Assembly (NCBI GenBank): GCA_020847975.1 | Contig: JADLBD010000209.1 | Span: 1-45,613 of the forward strand | Direction of reading: 5' to 3' | DNA length: 45,613 nucleotides | From: Bryobacterales bacterium | GTDB lineage: Bacteria; Acidobacteriota; Terriglobia; Bryobacterales; Bryobacteraceae | In this document: positions 8,594 to 16,571 of the stretch, piece after piece | How the letters are laid out: each line of letters starts with the position of its first letter | Position numbering within the stretch: position 1 is the stretch's first letter | Notes under the pieces: model-generated | The model's input: the letters and a program-made list of their open reading frames with translations, nothing else | The model's database searches: none | What the model was told of the DNA's origin: nothing | Translations under genes and position numbers: made by a program

Positions 8594-9643
8594 CTAGGAC
8601 GCCTTTCGAATCGAGTCGAAGTAGCGTTGTGCAGCCTCTGTAAAGGGTACAACCGGTGACCAGCCCAGTCGTGATTTCAACTTTGTATTGGCGTATCGGT
8701 TTCCCTTCCAGTAGGAAGCGCAGCGTCGCCGGTTGAAGACTGGTGGTAGCTGCCCCTTGGACCATTGAGAATACCATTCCCAGAACCAGCAGAACGCATA
8801 GAAAAGGGGATAAGGGAGGTATATAGACCTGAAGCTCTTGGCATGTTGTTTGTATAGGCTTAGGAACTGGCGGCTGCTGGGAAGATCGTCATCGACAACA
8901 TTAAATACCTCGCCGTCGACTCCGGGTGTGATGCCGGCAAGGACGATGGCTTCGGCACAGTTATCGACGTACGATAAGGGAAGCTCGTTCGATCCCCCGA
9001 GATGGAGGAATGGGCCAAAGGTATTTATGCCCACCCTAGCTGTGAGTTGGTGTGCGCCAGGGCCGTATACCGCACCTGGGCGGAGAATGACGTAAGGTAT
9101 GTGATGCACGTGGGCGTATTCCACCACCAAGTGGTCTTGCTTTAGTTTGGCAAAGGTATAGGCTTCTGCGCGTTCAACAGGACAGCTTTCTAAGGCGCAA
9201 TCTTCATCAAGTAAGCCTCCACGCTTGACCTTTCTGTTGGAATACACTGCAATGGAACTGACATTGACGAATCGGCGCAGCACCCCATACTCAACCACCG
9301 CATCCAAGAGATTTCGTGTGGTGACGACGGAGTTCATAAAAGACCCAGGAAATGTCTTTTCAATTCCTGCTGCCAAGTGGAACACGACAACCGCCTCTCT
9401 AACCGCGGTCTTGCAGTCTTCAATAGAAAGAAGATTGCCAGAAATGATGTCGATACGCGCACTAGGCGCGCCCTCGCGTAGAGCGTGTAAGTTTGCCAGA
9501 TTGCTCGAAGGACGTACAAAACATCGTAGATTGACGAAGCCGCGTCGCAGCAATGCGGCGACAACCCGACAACCGATGAAGCCGTTAGACCCAGTGATCA
9601 AGACAGGATCTTCAAGCCCGAGTATTCGTGTAGATGACGGCAT
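8594..9643 (-). CDS. NAD-dependent epimerase/dehydratase (extended SDR)
   Basis: A 349-residue SDR from the ATG at 9643; a TTG at 9685 would add 14 residues. Neither start has a convincing ribosome site. GSNGFIG (18-24) binds the cofactor. NVSSIAVYS supplies the catalytic Ser near 129-130, and YTFAK (162-166) the Tyr/Lys pair. The nearest broad resemblance is to nucleotide-sugar epimerases and 3-beta-hydroxysteroid dehydrogenase-like SDRs. The stop lies one base from the GTG of the Gfo/Idh/MocA gene, implying coupled translation. Substrate unknown. Confidence 0.8.
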   Translation of the reverse strand: MPSSTRILGLEDPVLITGSNGFIGCRVVAALLRRGFVNLRCFVRPSSNLANLHALREGAPSARIDIISGNLLSIEDCKTAVREAVVVFHLAAGIEKTFPGSFMNSVVTTRNLLDAVVEYGVLRRFVNVSSIAVYSNRKVKRGGLLDEDCALESCPVERAEAYTFAKLKQDHLVVEYAHVHHIPYVILRPGAVYGPGAHQLTARVGINTFGPFLHLGGSNELPLSYVDNCAEAIVLAGITPGVDGEVFNVVDDDLPSSRQFLSLYKQHAKSFRSIYLPYPLFYAFCWFWEWYSQWSKGQLPPVFNRRRCASYWKGNRYANTKLKSRLGWSPVVPFTEAAQRYFDSIRKAS

Positions 9644-9739
9644 CAGAAAGGGACGTTCAATATGGGCATGGAGGACACAACACAAGTTTCAGACGAAGAC
9701 GCTCCGAGGCGCAGGTGTGCCCGTGCTCTTTCTCTTCTC

Positions 9740-12700
9740 TTACTGAACTGAGCTGACAAGATTGGTAGGAGGAGGAGGAGGTTGGCTGCCAGATGGGGGT
9801 GTCGCTTCTCCGTAGCAAGCGGCGGGATTAAATGCACTGCCGATCTTGGGTCCGACCTCATAGCATAATTGTGCAGGGATCTTATTCACCTTCGTCGCAG
9901 CTCCAGGGTCAATGGGTGGCCACACAGTGGCCGCGAACCATTGCGGCTTCGCTCGCAGATACAAAGATGTAGGCAACACTTGCTGACTAAGATAAGTAGA
10001 GGCAAGGCTACCACTTGGAGCATTTGTATTCCATACAACGGAATTAGTCTTGCAGTCCCAATTGCCGCCACGTAGAAGAGTTGAGCCGACCTTGGCCGAA
10101 ATGTTCGGGTTCGGTGATGCCGTGCCCCCGTCGTCGTAGTAGCCCAGCTTATAAATAGTGGAGGACTGTGCGACGTCAGCGTTAATCTCATAGCTGTTCG
10201 CTGTGCAATTAGACCCATAGGGGCCAATAGCATTTCCCACGACGTTCACATAATTATTGAAGTACGCTAGATTAGTTGCGAATAAGGCACCAGTCATAGA
10301 AGTGCCGGTATCAGGGTTTGTGGAGGTCAAGTTGAGATAATTACGAAACAGCGTGTTGTGACTGCTGCTACCGTGCGCAAAGTCGAGCTCGATATTCGGT
10401 GTCACATTGCCTTCCCAGAGATTCATATATGGATGCGCGCCGTGAGTAGTGTTCTCCGGTAATGAGTTGTGGTACTCTCCCATGTAAGGGTCAATAGCAT
10501 AATTGTAACCCCATACATTTCCGCTACCGCCTACCATCACCATAGAATGCCTCGCCTTGCGAATAATATTATTCTGGATAAGATTACCGGAATTCCGGAA
10601 CTCTAGAAATAGTGCATATGTGGCGCCGCTATTGTGATTATAGCCATCGTTCACGTAATTATTGCTGATTTCACTTCCATATACATCCGACAGATAGATG
10701 TGCGATCTGTCCACAGCCATGTCACTTTCTACGTTATGCACCCAGCAGTACGCACAGGACTCAAGATTAATGTTTTTGTATACCAACCCAGTTCCTGAAG
10801 ACGCGGTAGGTTGTAACCGAAGGTTTTCCAGACCGGCAAATTCAACCATTGACAGTGTATATACTGCGGGAGCGTTGGTGTAACTGAAGTATAGGGGACG
10901 CTCTAGTGTTACAGTACTTCCACTAACAGATGCGACTCTGTCAATCTGGGACATAGCCATATTAGGCAAATCGTGTCCGCAATAGGTGCAGCCATTGTAT
11001 CCGGAAGCATTGACGAGGGGATTGCCGTCCGTGTCAACCGGGTTGTTCTGGGTAATTACTAGATACGTTCCAGCCGCGATGCCAGCAATGGTTTGTAGGG
11101 TAATTTGTGTGGATCCTTTGGTGGCTCCTGAGGTGACTGGAACGAGGTGGACTTGAGATGATGATAAGTAAGTGCGACCCATGCTGACAATATTAGCTCC
11201 ATCAGAATATTGGAGGATCGTATTGTTGGGGCCTGAACCGCGCAAAACGACGCTTTTCGTAATGCACACGCCAGCCTCATAAACCCCAGAGGCGTAGTCG
11301 TCTGAGTACCCTTGGCAAACCTTGGCGGCGCGGTGAAGCTTATAGATGCCTGGATTTAGGAGTACAACTGAACCGGTCGGGGCGGCATTTATGGCATTTT
11401 GAATAGCCACGCTGTCATCCGGACCGCCGCTTGGGGACAGCGTGGCGTACACGGACCAAGTTGCACTAGGTATGCCTCCTGGTAAGCCTGTCGAGGTCCA
11501 ATCGATGGTTCTATCAGATGGAATGAAGGCCGAAAGGACGGGTGACGGTTGAGTTGTAGCTATTGCGGGTGTGGATTGCGCAGAAGTGTTGCCGGCGTTA
11601 TCATAGGCGGCAATCGTATAAGTGTATGAAGTAGTCGGTGATAGGCTGGTATCGGAGTAGGTGTTCGAGTTTGTAGTGGCAATTTGTGACCCATCCCTGT
11701 AGACTTTATAACCGCTCACAAGGGTATTATCGGTAGACGCCGTCCAGGAGAGATTAACCTGAAACGCGGAAACAGCCACTGCGGAGACATTTGTGGGAGG
11801 CGTCGGTGGCTGAGTGTCAGTCCCGCCGGACGATCCAGATGGATTCGGTAAGCCAGCAGGATCGATTGGATATGGGTAGGTAAATGGTGAGTAATTAGGC
11901 TTCTGAGAAAGGTAAAAATCTCGATTGATCTGCACATTTGAACTACCACTGGTTACAGACATCGATGAGTCGTTCCCCCAGACATACGCTGGATCAAGGA
12001 CTTGGTTCTTTCCTCTGCCGATCTGGTACAAAGCAGGGTAGCCAGAGTCCTCTTCGAGAAGTTCTATCAGGCCGGCGCCTTGATTGGATGCCCCAGTCTT
12101 GTGGTTGTTGAAGATGACTCCGCTGCCAGCGCGAATCTGCATGTAGTTGGATTGGTTTCCATTAGCCACAACATTGAACGTATTGTCGTATAGCTCCCAC
12201 CAGCGAGCACCGATCATCCCGGCGGTACCATGCTGATCAACTTGAGACATGTTACAGACGTTGTGTCGGAATACAGTACGCGCTCCATAATAGGACTGAA
12301 CCGCAGAAGTGCCCCAAAAGTAGGCGGGATTTCCGGTGGCATTGTAAGTGAAGGTATTGTCTTCGATGTAGAGCATGGCAGCGCTCCCAGGAATCACATC
12401 GTCAAGCCAGCCGGTTGTGTCAGATGCGCCCATGCCGTAGTTATGAATCATTTCCGCGGAGCTATTACCAACAAAGGTGTTGTGGTCGATCAAGCCTGGA
12501 GCGTTACCTTCAAGCTCAAGCATGGTTCCACCGCCCGTAAAGTTATTGTGGTCGATGCGGAAGGTTGCGGTTGTTGTCGATCCGTAGACGTACACAGCAT
12601 TGTTTTTTGTGAAGGCAAACCCTGTGATCCTCGAGCCGGTGGACGGATGGGGGTGAAGAGCAACTTGGCCAGAGATTGTCGTGGTCCCGCTGCCGGTTAG

Positions 12701-12901
12701 GGTGATTCCTTTTGTGCTGGGGATTATGACCGCCGCTGACCAGGTGCACGTGCCGCCTGATACGACCACGGTATCGCCGATAGATGTTGAGTCGATGGCG
12801 GACTGAACACTGGTAGAAGAACAGGAGGCTGTGGTAACAGTAGTAGCGCCACTACGATCAATGCAGAGGCATGCGTAAAGCAGAAGAAGAATGCGCCGCA
12901 T
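9740..12901 (-). CDS. secreted right-handed beta-helix protein with fibronectin type III domain
   Basis: A 1053-residue exported protein. Residues 1-19 form a signal peptide (MRRILLLLYACLCIDRSGA). Residues about 20-345 are a first parallel beta-helix with pectate-lyase-like turns (DHNNFTGG, DHNTFVGN, EDNTFTYN). A Pro/Gly/Ser linker leads to one FN3 domain at about 363-450. A second, longer beta-helix (about 460-1000) starts with a glycan-lyase-like segment, PDDSVAIQNAINAA. The tail is Pro-rich and ends PPPPPTNLVSSVQ, which matches the first strand of an FN3 domain but stops there. Proteins of this build in EPS loci are lyases, epimerases or tailspike-like binders of the polymer; no catalytic site can be assigned. 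The codons are AT-rich compared with the GC-rich flanks (bases 10561-10620 are 33% GC by count). Confidence 0.8.
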   Translation of the reverse strand: MRRILLLLYACLCIDRSGATTVTTASCSSTSVQSAIDSTSIGDTVVVSGGTCTWSAAVIIPSTKGITLTGSGTTTISGQVALHPHPSTGSRITGFAFTKNNAVYVYGSTTTATFRIDHNNFTGGGTMLELEGNAPGLIDHNTFVGNSSAEMIHNYGMGASDTTGWLDDVIPGSAAMLYIEDNTFTYNATGNPAYFWGTSAVQSYYGARTVFRHNVCNMSQVDQHGTAGMIGARWWELYDNTFNVVANGNQSNYMQIRAGSGVIFNNHKTGASNQGAGLIELLEEDSGYPALYQIGRGKNQVLDPAYVWGNDSSMSVTSGSSNVQINRDFYLSQKPNYSPFTYPYPIDPAGLPNPSGSSGGTDTQPPTPPTNVSAVAVSAFQVNLSWTASTDNTLVSGYKVYRDGSQIATTNSNTYSDTSLSPTTSYTYTIAAYDNAGNTSAQSTPAIATTQPSPVLSAFIPSDRTIDWTSTGLPGGIPSATWSVYATLSPSGGPDDSVAIQNAINAAPTGSVVLLNPGIYKLHRAAKVCQGYSDDYASGVYEAGVCITKSVVLRGSGPNNTILQYSDGANIVSMGRTYLSSSQVHLVPVTSGATKGSTQITLQTIAGIAAGTYLVITQNNPVDTDGNPLVNASGYNGCTYCGHDLPNMAMSQIDRVASVSGSTVTLERPLYFSYTNAPAVYTLSMVEFAGLENLRLQPTASSGTGLVYKNINLESCAYCWVHNVESDMAVDRSHIYLSDVYGSEISNNYVNDGYNHNSGATYALFLEFRNSGNLIQNNIIRKARHSMVMVGGSGNVWGYNYAIDPYMGEYHNSLPENTTHGAHPYMNLWEGNVTPNIELDFAHGSSSHNTLFRNYLNLTSTNPDTGTSMTGALFATNLAYFNNYVNVVGNAIGPYGSNCTANSYEINADVAQSSTIYKLGYYDDGGTASPNPNISAKVGSTLLRGGNWDCKTNSVVWNTNAPSGSLASTYLSQQVLPTSLYLRAKPQWFAATVWPPIDPGAATKVNKIPAQLCYEVGPKIGSAFNPAACYGEATPPSGSQPPPPPTNLVSSVQ

Positions 12902-12914
12902 GGATGTAGTCTAT

Positions 12915-12931
12915 CAGTACTGAAGGTACTG
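12915..12931. promoter_or_regulatory. inverted repeat just upstream of the beta-helix gene
   Basis: CAGTAC (12915-12920) and GTACTG (12926-12931) form a perfect 6-bp inverted repeat with a 5-base spacer, 14 bases before the ATG at 12901. On the minus strand it sits where an operator or a translation-controlling hairpin would be. No clear Shine-Dalgarno sequence lies between it and the ATG. Function is unproven. Confidence 0.3.
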
Positions 12932-13514
12932 TACAAGGGGTGATGAAAATGCTGCTACAACGGAAGGGCATGAAAGAATGTGGGTTGACTAAGCTGATGA
13001 TTTATCAGTCGGTTAGATTACCTGTGTGGAGTGGTTGTGATTTGAAATCCTCTGATCGTGGCAGCCTAGCCCTAGGGTTAAACGGTGTCAAAGGCTAAGA
13101 TTCCACGGTGCCTTGGCCTTCAGGGAAAAGCCTACGCGATGCTGCCTTCGCTTGCACCCAGGTTGACCTGCGAGCTGGCGAAGGTTTGCCGCAAATCGCT
13201 TCCGGCACCAGATCGAACTTCTGTCTGCACCATGCCCCATGGCTCTGCGGAGCTCGCCAACCAGACCTCCGCCTCTGAGTAGTAGAGTAGCGCGAGTTTT
13301 CTCGGTGCGGCTGAAGCGAAGCTTTTGAGGGTAGACAATCTCCGAAGAACAGGACGAGGTAGGCGGTCGAACAACGCTGGCGCAAGATTGGATCGCCGAC
13401 GATAACTTCCCGGTAGAGGGGAGCGCTTTAGGCACATGTGAACTAACCTCGATCGTCTTCCAAAGACCCAACCGAAAGAACTACCTTCCTACGGTCCACA
13501 TGAAGCTAATGGGT
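12932..13514. other. 583-base region without a recognisable gene
   Basis: The right part (about 13090-13480) is richer in GC than the genes on both sides. All three minus-strand frames stay largely open for about 300 bases, without one that looks coding. That can mark a decayed gene or a mobile-element fragment. I recognise no protein motif, terminator or RNA. The left part (12932-13080) is AT-richer and may hold the promoter of the beta-helix gene. Confidence 0.45.
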
Positions 13515-14630
13515 TTAGCGCGAATCTGTGTCACACACATTCTTTTTAAGTCGCGCGAGCCAAATCTCTCGCCAGTAAGGATATATGCTCCGCGGACAGA
13601 ATCTGCGGTGAGTCGAATAACACCCCCGGCAGACTACCCCCTCCAGCATGATGCAATCGTTCTTGAGTTGGAGCATCCTGCCCGACTTTTCGTCAATGAT
13701 CCTGGTGATTCGATCTAGCACCCGATATGTGCCGCCACAATATGGGACCATTTCAGGATCAAATGACATGCCTCGATTGCGCCATGCTTCGTCAATCGTT
13801 GCTAGGATCTCAGTGTGACTCCGCACCGTTACCACGTCGCCGCGTTGCACACCAAGGTTCGCCGATGGGGTTCTGATTCCGGGCGCGATCTTTCCGAGAC
13901 GAAAAGGGTACGGTGTCCCCTGATGTGTTTGTTGGATCATATCGTAAATCCAGCGGAGGACACACCCAAGCCCAAGACCTGCCGAAGCCAATTGGTCCCA
14001 CGCAAACACTACGAACGCCACCACAAACTGAGACAGGCGAACGTTTCCGGAGGTATAGTCTTCCACGTACTGGCGCAGGTCCCACCAGCGCCAAGGCACC
14101 GTAGCTTGAGAAATCTTGGTGGACTGACACATGAAAACAGGCCCATTGGCATTCACCTCTTCTGTTTGCGCCTGTGTTCCAGCGACAACGTCCAACTCCG
14201 TGCATCCGGTGTGCACTCCGTAGGACTTATGACTCAATGGGCCCTCCAACGGCGGTCCAATTGCAGTTCCTGTATTGGGGTGCACCTTCTTTAACCACGA
14301 TTCTTTCCAGAAGATAAGACAACGCGCCTGACACCCACCATGTGATTCTCCAGTGCAACGAAGCCCATTCAAGTGAACGGCGTTAAACATCCGCCGTGCT
14401 CCCATACCATTGGGCGGGTCACAGGTTTTGTGAGCGCGTTTGATGACCTGAAACTGCTTACCACAGAACTCAAACATTTCGGGCATGAAAGGGAGGTCTT
14501 CCAACTCCCCATTCTTGTTCAACGTTTTCAGGATTTCGTCTTTGTTGCGAACAACGACCCAGTCGCCGGCACGCAATGTAGCGCTGTTTTCATGAACATG
14601 TCTCATAGTACTGATGGCAAGGTGTGTCAA
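13515..14630 (-). CDS. uncharacterised protein with two cysteine-rich repeats around a hydrophobic segment
   Basis: A 371-residue protein made of two related modules. Module A (about 20-115) begins AGDWVVVRNKDEILKTL and contains PEMFEFCG, GLRC, GGCQARC and ends FWKESWL. Module B (about 262-359) begins RGDVVTVRSHTEILATI and contains PEMVPYCGG, GVVCRGC, RRFCPRS and ends YWREIWL. The shared GD-hV-x-VR...PEM...YCG...C...C...[FY]W+E-x-WL pattern with four or five Cys per module suggests a metal site. A hydrophobic stretch (about 199-232) separates them. I recall similar unnamed proteins in other bacteria, but no function. The TTG start overlaps the upstream stop (TTGA); an ATG at 14606 is the alternative. 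Its placement beside glycosyltransferases suggests a role in polymer synthesis. Confidence 0.72.
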   Translation of the reverse strand: MTHLAISTMRHVHENSATLRAGDWVVVRNKDEILKTLNKNGELEDLPFMPEMFEFCGKQFQVIKRAHKTCDPPNGMGARRMFNAVHLNGLRCTGESHGGCQARCLIFWKESWLKKVHPNTGTAIGPPLEGPLSHKSYGVHTGCTELDVVAGTQAQTEEVNANGPVFMCQSTKISQATVPWRWWDLRQYVEDYTSGNVRLSQFVVAFVVFAWDQLASAGLGLGCVLRWIYDMIQQTHQGTPYPFRLGKIAPGIRTPSANLGVQRGDVVTVRSHTEILATIDEAWRNRGMSFDPEMVPYCGGTYRVLDRITRIIDEKSGRMLQLKNDCIMLEGVVCRGCYSTHRRFCPRSIYPYWREIWLARLKKNVCDTDSR

Positions 14631-15799
14631 GTAGCTTGGTTTTCAATAGTGGTCGCCAGTTCCTGCAAGAGAGACTCACGGGCCAACATTTGAGGCGACA
14701 GCACCAACCCGCTAACCCCAAAGATCTCTCTCCATCGATAAACCCAATCGTGACGCCGCAGAGCCTCAATTGTGTTTCTTCTGGATAGAGCGCTGACGTG
14801 CTCCGGCTGAGAACCAAGCTTGTCAAGAACATCTAGGGTGTCGGAACCGTCAGGCTGGATCTCTATGACAGCATCGGGCCAGGGAAACATGTGGTGAAAT
14901 GCTTTACACTTAGGAGTTTGGCCGATCATGACCGCGCCTGCAGCCGCTCCTTCGCAATAGCGATGGCCAACCTCGACTTGACCTTGAGTTTCGGTGGGCA
15001 CGTCAACTTTTCCGGGTGCCACCACAAAATAGCGGCTGCGCATCGTCATATTCGCTAAGTGATCGCGATGTTGCCTATGATCAAGAACATCGGCAAGGGA
15101 TCCCTTGGATGTGTCGTAAACGTAAAACATTTCGCGGTGCTTAGCGGCTTGAAGAAGGCGCTGGTGGATCCCCTCGCATCTCCGTCCAATGCTGTAGACG
15201 TCAATGACCCGCGTCGGGGGGAATGGATACGGTGTGAATCGAAGGGCATCAACGGCACCAGGAAGCCAATAGCACGGCCGACCAAGGATGTCAGCCAACG
15301 CAGCAACAGTACCGCTGCAGCTTGTAAATACGTGATCAAAGCGTGCAAGCGCATGCAGCCAGTACTTCAGCTCGGGGAGCGACGCTAGCCATAACTCGTC
15401 GATCCAACAAACACTTGTCCTGCAATAATCTTTCCATCCTTCAATAGCATTAACATCCAACAAGTCTTTGATGGTTTGGCAACGGACAAGAAACAGATCA
15501 TATTCTTGTCGAAGTCTGACCTTGCGGAGCCCCGGATTCGCGAAGACTAGCGTCTTGGTAACATCCCGATGAATAAGCCGCCTCTGCCACAGCTCCCGGG
15601 TCTCGTACCCAATACTGGGGTCTACACAGACCAAGTCAACATCGTCGATCTCACAAAGAACATCTTGCGATTCATAATGGCCGCAATGGAACACCTTTTT
15701 CCTGCAGCATCTTCCACTAGGTACCAATATTCGCGGCCTCGGCCGGTGTCCTGATGCAACGGAATCCTTCTGACATGCGTTGATGCTTTTTAGTTCCAT
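14627..15799 (-). CDS. group 1 / CgeB-like glycosyltransferase
   Basis: A predicted GT-B fold enzyme of 390 residues from the ATG at 15799; the frame is open 27 codons further to 15880 but that extension looks non-coding. The N-terminal half has alternating strands (RILVPSGR, DDVDLVCVDPS). The C-terminal half has the donor-site pattern seen in group 1 enzymes: HRYCEGAAAGAVMIGQTP, where Glu and the Gly/Ala-rich turn bind the nucleotide sugar, followed by a C-terminal helix with repeated Arg/Trp. No membrane segment is seen. It is translationally coupled to the Cys-rich gene by a 4-base overlap. Sugar specificity is unknown. Confidence 0.72.
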   Translation of the reverse strand: MELKSINACQKDSVASGHRPRPRILVPSGRCCRKKVFHCGHYESQDVLCEIDDVDLVCVDPSIGYETRELWQRRLIHRDVTKTLVFANPGLRKVRLRQEYDLFLVRCQTIKDLLDVNAIEGWKDYCRTSVCWIDELWLASLPELKYWLHALARFDHVFTSCSGTVAALADILGRPCYWLPGAVDALRFTPYPFPPTRVIDVYSIGRRCEGIHQRLLQAAKHREMFYVYDTSKGSLADVLDHRQHRDHLANMTMRSRYFVVAPGKVDVPTETQGQVEVGHRYCEGAAAGAVMIGQTPKCKAFHHMFPWPDAVIEIQPDGSDTLDVLDKLGSQPEHVSALSRRNTIEALRRHDWVYRWREIFGVSGLVLSPQMLARESLLQELATTIENQAT

Positions 15800-16002
15800 C
15801 TTCCACGTCCACACCCACCGCCTTTTAGCGGGTCGGCTTCCAGCGAATTGTGCTGCGGCGCGTGCGGTCGGGAGAAGCATTCCCGATGCTGGTCGGCTCC
15901 CATATCAAGATTCTGGGCGTAGCTGAGGAGCCGATGCCGCATCCATGAAAATGCTCTCGACAAACTGCAGGAATGCCAACGGGTAGGGCCTTAGCCGCCC
16001 CG

Positions 16003-16045
16003 GCGACTTTCAGTCGCTCCGAAAGCCACCGGCTTTCGCCGGTGG
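16003..16045. mobile_element. two adjacent hairpins resembling an IS200/IS605-type right end
   Basis: GCGACT-ttc-AGTCGC (16003-16017) is followed by GAAAGCC-acc-GGCTTTC (16021-16037). The latter overlaps a competing, longer stem CCACCGGC-tttc-GCCGGTGG (16026-16045). Subterminal hairpins with this CCACCGGCTTT-type core are typical of IS200/IS605 (TnpB-associated) right ends. No TnpA or TnpB frame lies nearby, so this would be a solo end or remnant. It sits in the gap between two EPS genes, within the low-GC block. Confidence 0.4.
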
Positions 16046-16115
16046 TGGTTCAGAGAACTCATTCGGTCACAACGGATTGTCGCGGCCAATTGCCGCCCGG
16101 CTTGACGCTGTTTGT

Positions 16116-16571
16116 TCACGGCATGACAATTCGCCATCTCGCCCATCCCAGGGCACCACCAAGCAGGCAAACGGCTGAAACCTCAACGTCGGCCGGAACA
16201 ACGCGATCGGAGAACACGGCATGGAGCACAAGCCCCAGGCCAATCCACAATAGCTTCCGCCACTGATAGGAATCGTAGAGCTTGGCGAGACGTCGTTGCC
16301 CACACCACATTGCACGCACTTCGTCGGAACATGGAACAAACCTCCGGAGCAATGCGGGCACCACGCGCATTAACAGGAGAATACTTAGCAGAGACAACAG
16401 CACTCTCCAAGCGGAAGGGTTGTCGCTCCCCAAACGGGACATTGTTGGAACCATCACCAAGCCGATGGCCGTCCGATAACATGCGTCAAACGGAGCACTG
16501 TTGATCTTCACGCATAGCGTCTCGACACCTACTACTTGTGCCGAATGTGTTGTCTTAACAACATTCTTCAT
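16116..16571 (-). CDS. small multi-spanning membrane protein coupled to Wzx
   Basis: I do not recognise this 151-residue protein. Hydrophobic segments lie at about 33-45, 55-75, 106-121 and 131-150, separated by a basic stretch (RRLAKLYDSYQWRK). The ATG at 16571 overlaps the TGA of the flippase gene by exactly four bases (ATGA), the strongest reason to believe it is translated. The frame continues upstream to 16601 inside wzx, but that start is less likely. Five cysteines are scattered through it. Its position directly after the flippase suggests a helper of lipid-linked unit export or a small membrane anchor. No function can be assigned. Confidence 0.62.
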   Translation of the reverse strand: MKNVVKTTHSAQVVGVETLCVKINSAPFDACYRTAIGLVMVPTMSRLGSDNPSAWRVLLSLLSILLLMRVVPALLRRFVPCSDEVRAMWCGQRRLAKLYDSYQWRKLLWIGLGLVLHAVFSDRVVPADVEVSAVCLLGGALGWARWRIVMP

